A stretch of DNA of 24,663 nucleotides from Sulfurovum sp. (GCA_020726085.1 DYTG01000011.1:1-24663); one strand, 5' to 3'; counted from the first letter of the stretch, positions 15,034 to 24,541 are shown. Notes: a model not told the origin generated them from the sequence alone. A program made the numbers and translations.

Positions 15034-18000
15034 ATGAAAAAGAGTATATCTTTAAGTTTGGCAACTATTGCCTCATTGCTCGTAAGTTGCGGTGGCTCTT
15101 CAACTTCAAATTCAACTCCAACAACACCTCAAGCACTCGTTCAAGATGTGACATTGCAAGGCAAAGCAATCGATGGATATTTAAAATTGGCGACTATCTG
15201 TTTGGATTTGGACAATAATGGCTATTGTCAAGCCAGTAGTGAACCCACAACCTCAACCGATGAAAATGGTAGCTATTCGCTTAGGATTACCAAAGAGATT
15301 CAACAATCTTCTGGTTTTGCCAATGTGCATCTTCTTGTTTTTGGTGGAACTGATAGCGATACGGGCAAAGCTTTTGAGGGAACGCTCAAAGCACCCCTTG
15401 ATATGAACAATACCCATTCGCTCTTTATTACTCCCGTTACGACTCTTGTAGCGCAACTCATCACGCAAGGACAAACCAAAGAGGAGGCACTCGAACGTGT
15501 ATCAAAACTTTTTGATATACCCAAAGATAAACTCCTCAAAGATCCCGTAGCACAAGCCAAAGATGATGATCATAATTTATTGAATGTTGCTTTGCAAATC
15601 CAAAAAGCTATCGAACTTTTGGCTTCCAAAAATGATAAAAGTGTAGAGGAGTTGCTATCCTCATTGGGTCAAACTCTTGGCAGTATGGATAATAATGTAA
15701 GCGGTTTGGACAGTGTTTTGAGCCAACTTACTTTAAAAGGCAAAGATGAAGCGGTTGTATTGGTAAAAAATATTGATACAGCACTCAAATCGGTAAGCAA
15801 TGAAAAACTCGACGAACGAAAATTGGCACGAGTGGCTCTTAGTATAGAAAATTTCAAAAAAGGTATCTTAAGCGGTAACGTGAGCGTTGATGCCAATTCT
15901 AGTGCTATTATAGAGCAAAATTTTATGATTTTGGACGAAGAGCTTAAAGATTACTATCTTAGCAATATGCTCGAAAACTATCAAGATCTTAACCTTACCG
16001 ATGAAGAGTTGGGAGAGTTGAAAAACATGGATTTAGGCTTTGGTTTTTCACAAGATGAGCTTATCAAAAGTGTACAAAGCAGTGATACCGCATCATTGGA
16101 TTTTACCAGTCGTATCGAAGAGGCAATTTTGGCAAAAAAAGAACAAGCCACACTCAAAGAGCGACTCATTAGCGACGGCGAGACGCTTCAAGCTCTATTA
16201 AACAACGAAGGGGTTTTTGGATTTAATCCTTATGTATGGAATGAGCAAACCCAAAAATATACTCTCAAGATTGCAAAAACACTCTTTTTGGACGGCAAGT
16301 TGGTCATATCGCTTTACGATATCAACAGTTCAAGCCCCACAGAAGATACCCCTGTGTCAGGCAAACACTACACTCAATTGGTTTTGTCTAACGGTCAATG
16401 GATTTCTATGGAAGAATATGAAAATGCAAAAGCTTCATTTGATAGCAACGGCTCATTGGTTGTGACGCAAACGAGTCGAACCATTACTTGCGGTGTCGAT
16501 AGTTTTGACCTTTCGGATCTCAAAATTGCTCCTATTGCTTCTGGCTATTGGAGCAATACATTTGAACCTTCCAAAACGTTTAGCAAGGGTGCAAAAGGCT
16601 ATAAACGTAATGTATTGTCTAGCAACTCTACCTTCAAACCCTATTATCAAATGGAGTACTATACTGATGGTATAAGCGATGCAAATCTCAATATCGTCAA
16701 TGGTTACACTACGCAAAGCTATGACTCATTGGATGAATTTATCAAGCTCAACTCCACAAAAGAGTTTAACCCCTCCGCATGGTACGGTTTTATGGATGCA
16801 AAAGGTGAATATGTGAGCGGCTACATCGTGTTTGGTAGCAATAACAGCGTGAGCTTAATCCAACAAGTATTGGACGCAAATGGCATAGTGAACATCAAAG
16901 AGATGGCAACGGGAACTTACACGCTTAGTACAATCGACAATCAAACCGTACTCTTATTGAGTTTTGATAACGATGCTTCAAACTCTCATACGGCTTACCT
17001 CGAAGAGAATGGCAAAGTGGTTCAAGGCTATGTAGATGAAAACGGTAAACTTTCAAATTATTCAAACCAAACCTATAGAATTTGGGATGAGGCATTGGGC
17101 AGCGATAGAGCCATTGCGTCATGGGAAGAGTTGGAGCAAGACTTCTCGCTTGAAAAGGGTAATACGATAGGCTTAATGGTCAATTTTAATGGTATCTATG
17201 GCTACAGAGAGTTTGTTTTTGAAAACGGTAATTTGGTAGAGGTATCTTATATGGACGGCAATATGCCAATTAATGATGGCGTAGCAACTCCCTATAGAAA
17301 TCTAATCAGAGATAACAATCAAAGCGTAGAACCCGCATTGTACAGCAATGAAACCTTTACACTAAACGCATCAGGCGAAGAGGTTCATGATACTCCTATG
17401 ACAGATAGCAATCAAACCGTAGAACCAATGCCAACACTATACGATGATAACGCATATCCAATCACAACGCAACAACCCAATATTATGCCTATTTTGGATA
17501 CACCCGCTCCTAGAGGTGCAATTCAAAAAGTAGCCAACGGTATCGTACTCAAATATCAAGATAGAGAGATAGAGGGCAAGAGTATGCGATTTTATCTTGT
17601 GAGCGATGCGACTTTGGATTATTTTGTTTTGGGAAATACCGATGGTGTTATTGGACAATTTCTATACGATGTAACAAGCCAAAATATTATCGTACACGGC
17701 TATCCTATGACTTATGCTTTGGGCAAAGCTATAGCTTCTATTGATGAATTTATCAATTTCTACAGCTACGATGCCAATGGTACAAATCAATCAGGTTTGT
17801 GGATTTATAACGGCGAAAATGCTTTCTTCAAAGATGGAAAACTTCTCGCAAGAGATTATGCTACCAATCAATCCAGAGAGATTGGAACGTATGAAATTAA
17901 AAACGTCGAGGGTGTGGAAATATTGATACTAAATCCTTCTCAAGTCACGCATTATGATGCCTCTATCAAACAATTTTACACCGTTGAATCGGGTTATTTG

Positions 18001-18246
18001 AGAGCAGGTGAGTATTATGAGAGCGATATGTCTCTAATGTATGCTCCAGAGGATGGTTTACAATACAATTCAATTGCCATCAAGAATCTACAAGATGCTT
18101 ATATTGAACCTATGTTTGACTACTACCGTGGAGTCAATAAAGAAACCAAAGTATTCAAAACGCCTCAAGAGATTAAAATCGCAAAAGCCAAAATGAAACA
18201 CGACAATCTTATCTATCTCAAACATCAAAAAGCGATGATTAAATAG
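15034..18246 (+). CDS. Large lipoprotein of unknown function
   Basis: A 1070-residue protein with a lipoprotein signal peptide: MKKSISLSLATIASL, then lipobox LVSC with Cys19. Gly follows the Cys, so no inner-membrane retention signal is seen and an outer-membrane or surface location is likely. A low-complexity Ser/Thr/Pro linker leads to a segment around residues 43-85 with AIDGYLKLATICLDLDNNG and a TDENGSYSL motif. This pattern is seen in secreted proteins with a carboxypeptidase-regulatory-like or calcium-loop domain. The rest is rich in Asn, Asp, Ser and Tyr with few Cys, as in surface proteins. A short duplicated motif (NQSVEP / NQTVEP) lies near residues 765 and 790. I do not recognise the main fold. 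Start is the ATG at 15034 with AAGGAA upstream; a TTG at 15001 would spoil the signal peptide. It is convergent with the secretin operon. Confidence 0.85.
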   Translation: MKKSISLSLATIASLLVSCGGSSTSNSTPTTPQALVQDVTLQGKAIDGYLKLATICLDLDNNGYCQASSEPTTSTDENGSYSLRITKEIQQSSGFANVHLLVFGGTDSDTGKAFEGTLKAPLDMNNTHSLFITPVTTLVAQLITQGQTKEEALERVSKLFDIPKDKLLKDPVAQAKDDDHNLLNVALQIQKAIELLASKNDKSVEELLSSLGQTLGSMDNNVSGLDSVLSQLTLKGKDEAVVLVKNIDTALKSVSNEKLDERKLARVALSIENFKKGILSGNVSVDANSSAIIEQNFMILDEELKDYYLSNMLENYQDLNLTDEELGELKNMDLGFGFSQDELIKSVQSSDTASLDFTSRIEEAILAKKEQATLKERLISDGETLQALLNNEGVFGFNPYVWNEQTQKYTLKIAKTLFLDGKLVISLYDINSSSPTEDTPVSGKHYTQLVLSNGQWISMEEYENAKASFDSNGSLVVTQTSRTITCGVDSFDLSDLKIAPIASGYWSNTFEPSKTFSKGAKGYKRNVLSSNSTFKPYYQMEYYTDGISDANLNIVNGYTTQSYDSLDEFIKLNSTKEFNPSAWYGFMDAKGEYVSGYIVFGSNNSVSLIQQVLDANGIVNIKEMATGTYTLSTIDNQTVLLLSFDNDASNSHTAYLEENGKVVQGYVDENGKLSNYSNQTYRIWDEALGSDRAIASWEELEQDFSLEKGNTIGLMVNFNGIYGYREFVFENGNLVEVSYMDGNMPINDGVATPYRNLIRDNNQSVEPALYSNETFTLNASGEEVHDTPMTDSNQTVEPMPTLYDDNAYPITTQQPNIMPILDTPAPRGAIQKVANGIVLKYQDREIEGKSMRFYLVSDATLDYFVLGNTDGVIGQFLYDVTSQNIIVHGYPMTYALGKAIASIDEFINFYSYDANGTNQSGLWIYNGENAFFKDGKLLARDYATNQSREIGTYEIKNVEGVEILILNPSQVTHYDASIKQFYTVESGYLRAGEYYESDMSLMYAPEDGLQYNSIAIKNLQDAYIEPMFDYYRGVNKETKVFKTPQEIKIAKAKMKHDNLIYLKHQKAMIK

Positions 18247-18263
18247 ATAAAACAACTTCTCTT

Positions 18264-18300
18264 TGCCCCTAAACTCTTGGGGCATAGCAACCTATTTTTT
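18264..18300. terminator. Bidirectional terminator candidate between the lipoprotein and secretin genes
   Basis: TGCCCC (18264-18269) and GGGGCA (18279-18284) form a 6-bp GC-rich stem with a 9-base loop in the 45-base gap between convergent genes. On the plus strand it is followed by CCTATTTTTT (18291-18300); on the minus strand by TTGTTTTAT a little further on. It could serve both genes. Confidence 0.55.
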
Positions 18301-20352
18301 GATATTTGTAAAGAGATTGCGTATTTCGTTGGTGACGATTTGGCTATCTTGCGTGTTGTTCATAATGGTTGGTTTGACGGTAATAAAGAGTTCGGTTTTG
18401 TCACGAGAATTGTCGGTAACACTAAACAAAGCTCCAAAAAAGGGCAAATCACCCAGTAGCGGTACTTTGGATTTGTTTTTGGTTTTGGAGTTTTTGATTA
18501 GTCCCCCGAGCATCACGGTATCGCCTGATTGCAGTGCCACTTTGGTTTGAATGCTTCGATTGAGAATGGTAGGCGAAGCAATGGTTGTGGTGGTATCGGT
18601 TGAGACTTCGCTTACGGTTTGGGAAATATCAAGCGTTAAGATGCCTTGTGAATTGACATAAGGGGTAACGTTGAGAATAATACCTGTGTTTTTGTATTGT
18701 ACCGTTTGGGTTCGTGTGGTATCGGTAGCGTTGATATTGGCTGAAGTCGTATCTGAAGTAAGCACAGGAACTTGCGAACCGACATTGATACTAGCAGCTT
18801 CTCTATCAAGGACGATAAGTTTGGGTGAAGAGAGTACATGAATGAGATTATCTTTTGCCAAAGCATCAAGTACGAATTGGATATTACCGCTAAAGATAGA
18901 ACCCGAAAAACCGTTATTGATAGTCATGGTTTTACCTGAATTGAGCGTTTTGTAGTGCCATTGTAAACCGTATTTGAGCTGTTCGGTGAGCGTTACTTCC
19001 GCAATAGTGACTTCTATTAAGATTTGTTTAGGAGTTTTATCGAGTTTTTCAAGATGCGAAAGTATCTCTTTGTATTTGGTAGCGGTGGTATTGACCATGA
19101 TATTGTTTTGTTGGGCATCCAAAATAGCAAAATCCTCTTTGATTTCTACCATTGAACTTTCGCTACTGTTGTTCTCTTTGTTGTTGCTACTAAGACCGCT
19201 ATTTGCTGCATTACCTAGGAGTTGATTGATAAGCCCTACGAGTTCTTCGGCTTTTCTAAATTCAGGTTTATAAAAAAAGATATGCGACTCATCGCCCAAA
19301 ATTGAAGCGTTATCAAAGCGATTTTTCCATGATTGAATGGTACGTATCCAAGAGGCTTGTGAAGAGACGACATAGACGGAGTTAAGCTCAGGCACATCAA
19401 CAATCAATACCCCACGACTCGCAGAGTCATTAGCAACAGGAATGCCACTTGCACCCAACAAAGACACGAGTCGTTCTTTAAAATCTTTGCTGTTGATGTA
19501 TTGCATCTTAAACAAAACCGCCTCTTTGTGTTGCATGGTTGATTGGTCAAGCAATCGTGCAGCTTCCAAGACACGATGTACCTCTTTGGCTTCACCTGTA
19601 ATGGAAATCACATTAGCCCCCGCAATTTCGGTAATGGTGTTGACCACAGGAGAGCTTTGAGTAAAACCGCTAAGCAGCATATTGCGAATAGGGACATAGT
19701 AGTAGGGGAAAAGTACTGTCACATTTTGCCCCTCCAATCCGCTCACGTCAAAATCACGTCCATAGATGAAGTTTCGTTGGGCTTTGGCGATAGTAGCTTG
19801 AGACTTTTCATCAAACTGAAAGAGCGAACGCAACTGTTCTACACCCATGTTGTGATTGCCAAGCATCGCCAAAGCAATATCAAAGAGTTCACGAGGTGAA
19901 GTCTCTTTTTGCATATTGAGGCTAATAGTCGCTTGTGAGGCTTTGACTTTGTCGCTATAGGAGTAGTTGAGTTTGAGTACCGAACCAAAAACAAGGTCGA
20001 TAAACTTTGGCAAAGGAATATTTTCTACCGAAACCTTAACGCCCTCAGTGTCGTGAAAGATGGGTTTGAGCTTGACTCTTTGTATCTGTTTTTCTTTGGA
20101 GAAATTCATGTTTCTAAAATTATCTCCAAGAGGAATCTTCTCAACCGAAGCGTTGTAGGCGTTTTTGATATAACGTTTTTTGTAGTGGGAGTAGTCGTTT
20201 GTGCCACCATGACTTAGATTCATCTCACCTGTGAGAAAAAGATTGGAGCTTAGCTTATCATTGGGTTCGATATTCATAGCATTGTATTTGGTACAGCTAT
20301 TGAGCGACAAAAAAGAGACGATAAGTAGGTAATGGACTATTTTACGATACAT
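18292..20352 (-). CDS. gspD: Type II secretion outer-membrane secretin, lipoprotein form (GspD-like)
   Basis: A 686-residue protein that would form the outer-membrane gate. The signal peptide MYRKIVHYLLIVSFLSLNSC ends in a lipobox with Cys20. An STN/N0-type domain is at about 103-172, followed by N-domain repeats with an Asn/Ser-rich spacer near 380-400. The C-terminal secretin domain, from about 440, contains ILIEVTIAEVTL, LSSPKLIVLDREAA, VMLGGLIKN and the near-invariant VPLLGDLPFFGALF (about 630). MshL/PilQ-like secretins are the alternative; the neighbouring L, M and C genes favour T2SS. I chose the ATG at 20352 because it has AAAGGA at good spacing and starts the signal peptide. An upstream in-frame extension exists but lies in gspC. 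Confidence 0.9.
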   Translation of the reverse strand: MYRKIVHYLLIVSFLSLNSCTKYNAMNIEPNDKLSSNLFLTGEMNLSHGGTNDYSHYKKRYIKNAYNASVEKIPLGDNFRNMNFSKEKQIQRVKLKPIFHDTEGVKVSVENIPLPKFIDLVFGSVLKLNYSYSDKVKASQATISLNMQKETSPRELFDIALAMLGNHNMGVEQLRSLFQFDEKSQATIAKAQRNFIYGRDFDVSGLEGQNVTVLFPYYYVPIRNMLLSGFTQSSPVVNTITEIAGANVISITGEAKEVHRVLEAARLLDQSTMQHKEAVLFKMQYINSKDFKERLVSLLGASGIPVANDSASRGVLIVDVPELNSVYVVSSQASWIRTIQSWKNRFDNASILGDESHIFFYKPEFRKAEELVGLINQLLGNAANSGLSSNNKENNSSESSMVEIKEDFAILDAQQNNIMVNTTATKYKEILSHLEKLDKTPKQILIEVTIAEVTLTEQLKYGLQWHYKTLNSGKTMTINNGFSGSIFSGNIQFVLDALAKDNLIHVLSSPKLIVLDREAASINVGSQVPVLTSDTTSANINATDTTRTQTVQYKNTGIILNVTPYVNSQGILTLDISQTVSEVSTDTTTTIASPTILNRSIQTKVALQSGDTVMLGGLIKNSKTKNKSKVPLLGDLPFFGALFSVTDNSRDKTELFITVKPTIMNNTQDSQIVTNEIRNLFTNIKK

Positions 20353-20914
20353 TGTTTTCCTTTGGTTTAAACTCCAACTCATCGACAAAGAAGTAGGGTA
20401 TTTCAATCTTCTTATAACTTTTGGTATCGATAAGCAGTAGAATGTTGTGTTTGATTTTATGGAGCTTCACCTTTTGATGGATGGTCTCACCCTCTTTAAA
20501 ATGTTCAATTTTACTTTTGGATTTGTCTTTGTGGCTCAAAAAGATGCCCAACATCGCTCCACCTTGCTTTGCTACTCCCAAAAAGTCAAACTCTTTTTTG
20601 TCTATAATTATAGTATAAAATCCGTTTTGATTTCTTAATTCAAAGCCCAAAGTTTCATTACTCTCATTGCTTTCATTGGTATCAATAGCTATCTCTTTTG
20701 GGGGTTCGTGGATGGGTAGTTCCCAAATGGTATGAATCGCCAAAGCACTAAGATTACCCTCGTATTTATAGCTTGATAGCTCTTGGATTGTAAGGTGGCT
20801 CTTTTTGCTCTTTGAAGCATTGGTTTGTCCGCTCAAAGCGTAGAGTGTAGAGGCAAACACATAGAGTCCATAGAGGACTACTAAGAGGATAAAAACGGCT
20901 CTAATTCTGGTCAC
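20342..20914 (-). CDS. gspC: Inner-membrane secretin-linking protein (GspC-like)
   Basis: A 190-residue protein with one N-terminal membrane span (IRAVFILLVVLYGLYVFAST), a short linker with a NESNESNE repeat, and a periplasmic domain. Its pattern FDFLGVAKQGG...FKEGETIHQKVKLHKIKHNILLL matches the GspC homology region, which contacts the secretin. There is no PDZ domain, so it is a short GspC or PilP-like form. I chose GTG at 20914 over TTG at 20920 because AAAGGG lies 6 bases before the GTG but directly against the TTG. It overlaps gspM by 14 bases and gspD by 11, indicating translational coupling. Confidence 0.75.
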   Translation of the reverse strand: MTRIRAVFILLVVLYGLYVFASTLYALSGQTNASKSKKSHLTIQELSSYKYEGNLSALAIHTIWELPIHEPPKEIAIDTNESNESNETLGFELRNQNGFYTIIIDKKEFDFLGVAKQGGAMLGIFLSHKDKSKSKIEHFKEGETIHQKVKLHKIKHNILLLIDTKSYKKIEIPYFFVDELEFKPKENNVS

Positions 20915-21410
20915 TAGCAACCCTTTTGTAGCCGTAGAGATAGAGTTGATAGCTCATTTCGTTGCGACTTTTACTCATTGTGAGGGTATCGACTTTGACA
21001 ATCTTATCCATTGACTGGATAGCTTTTAAAAATTGGGCAAAGTAGTGTGGGGTGCTTGTGGCATTGAGTTTAAGCGGAATGGTGGTGAGTTTTAAGGTCT
21101 CATTAGTCGTAGGTTCACCCCATGTGGTATTGGTAATCTTAAATCCGCTCTTTAACGCCATGGCGTTGATTTCGTTTTGAAAAGCCCCAAGGAGTCGGTT
21201 GTTGTCTTCTTTGGAGTCAAAAAAGAACTTGCGGTTATCAATGACTCCTTGCGTTGTTTTGCTTTGAAGCAAGAGCTTTTCATCCGCAAGGCGTTTTTTC
21301 AAAACATCAATCTTTTGAATCGTTTTGGACTCATCTTTATCAATATAATTGACAAAATTAACAAGCACAGTCAAAACAACAAGAGCAATAAGCATATTTT
21401 TACTCTCCAT
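20901..21410 (-). CDS. gspM: Assembly platform protein (GspM/PilO-like)
   Basis: A 169-residue protein with one N-terminal membrane span (MLIALVVLTVLVNFV, about residues 6-20). A coiled-coil segment follows (KTIQKIDVLKKRLADEKLLL, about 29-48), then a periplasmic alpha/beta domain ending LYLYGYKRV. This layout is that of GspM and PilO, partners of GspL and PilN. Sequence in this family is poorly conserved, so the call relies on topology and on its place between L-like and C-like genes. It overlaps its neighbours at both ends. Confidence 0.75.
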   Translation of the reverse strand: MESKNMLIALVVLTVLVNFVNYIDKDESKTIQKIDVLKKRLADEKLLLQSKTTQGVIDNRKFFFDSKEDNNRLLGAFQNEINAMALKSGFKITNTTWGEPTTNETLKLTTIPLKLNATSTPHYFAQFLKAIQSMDKIVKVDTLTMSKSRNEMSYQLYLYGYKRVASDQN

Positions 21411-22413
21411 GACTATCCTTTGATCGCTTCAAACTTCCCTCATAAACCACATACTCTTTTTGGTTTTGGGGTATTTTGCGACTCGATTGTATCTTGAAAC
21501 CCTCAAAATAACCGCTTTTTAAGACCGCATTTAAGATAGCAATAGACTCAAATGTCTCGACAGTTAGTGCTACTTTTGAACCCGAAAGACTAAAATGTTT
21601 GATGGTGTTGTTTCCTTCGTGTGCCACAATACCAAAGAGGCTCTCCAATACCTCCGTAGAGTTGGGATAGACCAATACCTCATTGTAGAAGCGTTGTGTA
21701 AAGGTTGCCTCTTCGTTGAGTTGTTTGATATTTTTGCGATAGGGGTCATTTTTCTTTTTGATGGCTTTGTACTCTTGTTGCAAATTCTCATAATAAGAGG
21801 CGATGAAGTGATCTTTGAGATACTCACTGCCAATAAAGACTCCCACCACGATAGCCAAAGGAAGCACGGCTCTATCAAGGTATTTGATAAGTATCTCTTG
21901 GGGAGATTGAGTGTTTCGATACCAACGGTAGTAGTTCCAAATAGGGTAGTTTTCGAGTTGTTCTTGCTCTATAGCTTTGGCTTTGGTAGCGTTTAGAGTG
22001 TAGAGATTTTCCAATCCGTACTCATCAAGGAGTGTTTCTTGTTGCATTTTAAGCCCAAAACCGCAATAGGTAGCCTCCAGCACCCCATTTTTGATGACAA
22101 GCAGGGTATCCATCGTATCTTCTACAATATAAACAGCATGATTGTCTTGTTCCTTGGCATAGAGATAGAGCAGATAGGATTGAGGAATGACAAAATTTTT
22201 AAGCAAGGTGGATTGAGGAGTGAACCACAAAAGGAGTCGTTCATTCTCATAAAAGGGTAAAATCTCAAACTCTTTGTAGGGAGAAAAATGGGCAAAATTG
22301 AGCAAAAGAATATCTCTATCAAAGCGTTTTTGTTCTTTGTTGGAGGTGACATAAAAAAAGCTATCTTTGGTGGGTAAAATCGAGAGATACCTATCTTTGA
22401 GAGACTCTAACAC
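21400..22413 (-). CDS. gspL: Assembly platform protein (GspL-like)
   Basis: A 337-residue protein with a cytoplasmic N-terminal region of about 180 residues, one membrane span (about 182-197, AVLPLAIVVGVFIG), a coiled coil (about 205-245) and a periplasmic ferredoxin-like domain. This is the GspL plan: the cytoplasmic part would bind the ATPase GspE and the rest would pair with GspM. The cytoplasmic part is shorter than in proteobacterial GspL. Start is GTG at 22413 with AGGAA 7-8 bases upstream. It is the first gene of the minus-strand L-M-C-D operon, and its 3' end overlaps gspM by 11 bases. Confidence 0.75.
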   Translation of the reverse strand: MLESLKDRYLSILPTKDSFFYVTSNKEQKRFDRDILLLNFAHFSPYKEFEILPFYENERLLLWFTPQSTLLKNFVIPQSYLLYLYAKEQDNHAVYIVEDTMDTLLVIKNGVLEATYCGFGLKMQQETLLDEYGLENLYTLNATKAKAIEQEQLENYPIWNYYRWYRNTQSPQEILIKYLDRAVLPLAIVVGVFIGSEYLKDHFIASYYENLQQEYKAIKKKNDPYRKNIKQLNEEATFTQRFYNEVLVYPNSTEVLESLFGIVAHEGNNTIKHFSLSGSKVALTVETFESIAILNAVLKSGYFEGFKIQSSRKIPQNQKEYVVYEGSLKRSKDSHGE

Positions 22414-22437
22414 ACAGTTTCCTAAGTTTTTGTTGAT

Positions 22438-22443
22438 ATTTTA
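22438..22443 (-). promoter_or_regulatory. -10 box for the gspL-M-C-D operon
   Basis: On the minus strand TTTTGGATAAAAT gives a TAAAAT box 25 bases before the gspL GTG, within the 48-base gap after the methyltransferase gene. Confidence 0.5.
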
Positions 22444-22461
22444 TCCAAAATCTTAAAATTA

Positions 22462-23157
22462 TCAAAATAGTCTCTTAAACATCAACAAAGTTTTGTCTTG
22501 TATCTCACCGTAAAGATAGATATCGAGCCTATCAATAAGCTTAAGAGAGGTCATGACACACATCTCTTCAATCTCATGGTAATATTGCTTAATGGTGGCT
22601 TGTTCTTTGGTGAAACAATCGTTGTTTTGAAGGCTAAAAAGCGTAAACTCTGAGTCATAAACCCCCTCTTTGAAATCGCTATCAATAGTTAAAAAGCGTG
22701 TTTGATCATCGACGATATAAGACCCCACCGCTACGTTTTCAAATCCCGCTAAGGTGTTTATATCAAACAAAAAGAGTCCATTGGGAGTCAAAAGTCTCTC
22801 TACACACCCCAAAAATCGCTTAAGTTGGTGTTTATCAAGGTAGTTGAGCGTATCAAACATCGCCGTAATCACCTCAAAGCTTCCCTCTAAGTGGCAAATA
22901 TCAATATTTTGAACTTCAATACCTCTATGGCGTGTCGCTTCGACCATCAAAGGACTTAAATCAACGCCCAAAAGCTTTTGCGTTTGAAACTCCTTTTGGA
23001 TACGCTCCAAAAATGCCCCTTTGCCACATCCAACATCCAACAGTGAATCAAAAGAGAGATTCTTGAGCGTATCAAGATAGTGGTTTTGCAAATCAACACT
23101 TGCCTCGTCAATCCCCAAAAGATCTTCGACTTTGGCGTATAAATCAAGATTGTGCAT
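22462..23157 (-). CDS. Class I SAM-dependent methyltransferase
   Basis: A 231-residue soluble protein with the AdoMet-binding loop LLDVGCGKGAF (residues 39-49), the acidic strand-2 motif LLGVDLSPLM, and FEVITAMFDTLNYL followed by LLTPNGLFLFDINT. This arrangement is typical of small-molecule methyltransferases of the UbiE/Tam-like superfamily. The substrate cannot be read from the sequence. The ATG at 23157 has AGAGGAG upstream, and the gene starts 12 bases after the MFS transporter gene ends, so the two probably form an operon. Confidence 0.88.
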   Translation of the reverse strand: MHNLDLYAKVEDLLGIDEASVDLQNHYLDTLKNLSFDSLLDVGCGKGAFLERIQKEFQTQKLLGVDLSPLMVEATRHRGIEVQNIDICHLEGSFEVITAMFDTLNYLDKHQLKRFLGCVERLLTPNGLFLFDINTLAGFENVAVGSYIVDDQTRFLTIDSDFKEGVYDSEFTLFSLQNNDCFTKEQATIKQYYHEIEEMCVMTSLKLIDRLDIYLYGEIQDKTLLMFKRLF

Positions 23158-23169
23158 TAGTTTCTCCTC

Positions 23170-24507
23170 TTATCGTTTGAGTACTTTGCCTCGAAGGGTA
23201 TCTTCGTCAATTAGACTCTTTTCGTATTTCACTACGGCGATATTTTCACTTTCATTAATGTAAGTCTCGGTTACGGCTTCAAGGGCGTTGAGTGAGGCTA
23301 TCTTTTCTCTATCAAAAATGTTCAAATCCAAATAGATATTACCACGACTGCTAGGATTTTGCATTGTGGCTACCCATCCTATCCAAAAGAGCGACAAAAC
23401 AATGACCAGCATCGCCAATGTCTCGCGTGAATGGTGTTGCATAATGTATCCCGCAACCATTCCACCCAAAAAGATACCCGTATAAGCAAAGGTATTGGCT
23501 ACGCCTAAAGCCGCTCCTTTTTGGTGTACTTTGGCAAACTTGGAGACAAAGCTTTGCAACAGAGGTTCAAACATATTAAATCCAATGAAAAAAAGCACCA
23601 CACCCACAATAAAAATCCACGCCGTATGGCTAAAGCCCATGGCGACAAAGCCTAGTAAAATGATGACAATAGAGATGATAAAAATCTCTTTGCCTTTGCC
23701 GTACTTTTCGCCAAATACCGCTGCGGGTCCCATTGCCAATAGCCCAAAAATCAAAGCAGGAACATAGACTTTCCATAGCTCACTCTTGCTCCATCCAAAT
23801 CCCCCCTCACTGGGTGTTTGCGTCATAACAAGCGGGATAATAAAAAACGCCATGGTCATAATCGAAGAGTGAAACAAAAAGGTAATGTACATCTTCACTA
23901 GTGCCTTGTCTTTGAAAACATGACGCATTTGCGACTCCTCTTGCGAATAGGAGTGGAGGATTTTGGGAGGATTGGGGACTTTGGTAAATAAAATACCAAT
24001 AGCCAAAATCGATAACAACGCCGTAAGCCAAAAGAGTTTATCGATACCGTAAGCCCCCGCCACAATAGGAGCAATGAGCATAGCCAGTGCAAAACTTACC
24101 GCAATAGTACCTCCCATAATCGCCATGGCCTTGGCTCTTTGTTCCTCTTTGACCAAATCGGCTATCATAGCGCTTACAACCGAACCAATCGCTCCCGCCC
24201 CTTGCAAAAAGCGACCCATCATCAACGTATAGATACTTTCACTCATAGCGCACACAACAGAACCCACGATAAAAATAAGCAAACCTACCAATAGTGTCTT
24301 TTTGCGTCCTATCTTGTCGCTTACTAATCCAAAAGGTACTTGAAAGAAGGCTTGTGTGAGTGCGTAGCCACCCACAACTAGACCCGCCAAAAAAGGAGTA
24401 GCATCGGGCATCTCGATAGCATAGATAGAAAGCACAGGCAATACAATAAAGAGTCCAAAAAATCTAAGCCCTATAATCGAACTTAGAGGAAATATCTGTC
24501 TAAACAT
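23170..24507 (-). CDS. MFS transporter with C-terminal ferredoxin-like domain (YajR-like)
   Basis: A 445-residue inner-membrane transporter with about 12 membrane spans. Motif A of the major facilitator superfamily is visible as GLVSDKIGRKKTLL between spans 2 and 3, and the second half begins near FKDKALVKMYITFL. After the last span, residues from about 385 (IYLDLNIFDREKIASL to the end) form a soluble domain like the YAM domain of E. coli YajR, whose substrate is not established. The length is close to YajR. The start ATG at 24507 has AAGG upstream. It is the first gene of an operon with the methyltransferase. Confidence 0.88.
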   Translation of the reverse strand: MFRQIFPLSSIIGLRFFGLFIVLPVLSIYAIEMPDATPFLAGLVVGGYALTQAFFQVPFGLVSDKIGRKKTLLVGLLIFIVGSVVCAMSESIYTLMMGRFLQGAGAIGSVVSAMIADLVKEEQRAKAMAIMGGTIAVSFALAMLIAPIVAGAYGIDKLFWLTALLSILAIGILFTKVPNPPKILHSYSQEESQMRHVFKDKALVKMYITFLFHSSIMTMAFFIIPLVMTQTPSEGGFGWSKSELWKVYVPALIFGLLAMGPAAVFGEKYGKGKEIFIISIVIILLGFVAMGFSHTAWIFIVGVVLFFIGFNMFEPLLQSFVSKFAKVHQKGAALGVANTFAYTGIFLGGMVAGYIMQHHSRETLAMLVIVLSLFWIGWVATMQNPSSRGNIYLDLNIFDREKIASLNALEAVTETYINESENIAVVKYEKSLIDEDTLRGKVLKR

Positions 24508-24541
24508 TGTTGAACCTTATATTAGGATAAAATCTATCCGC

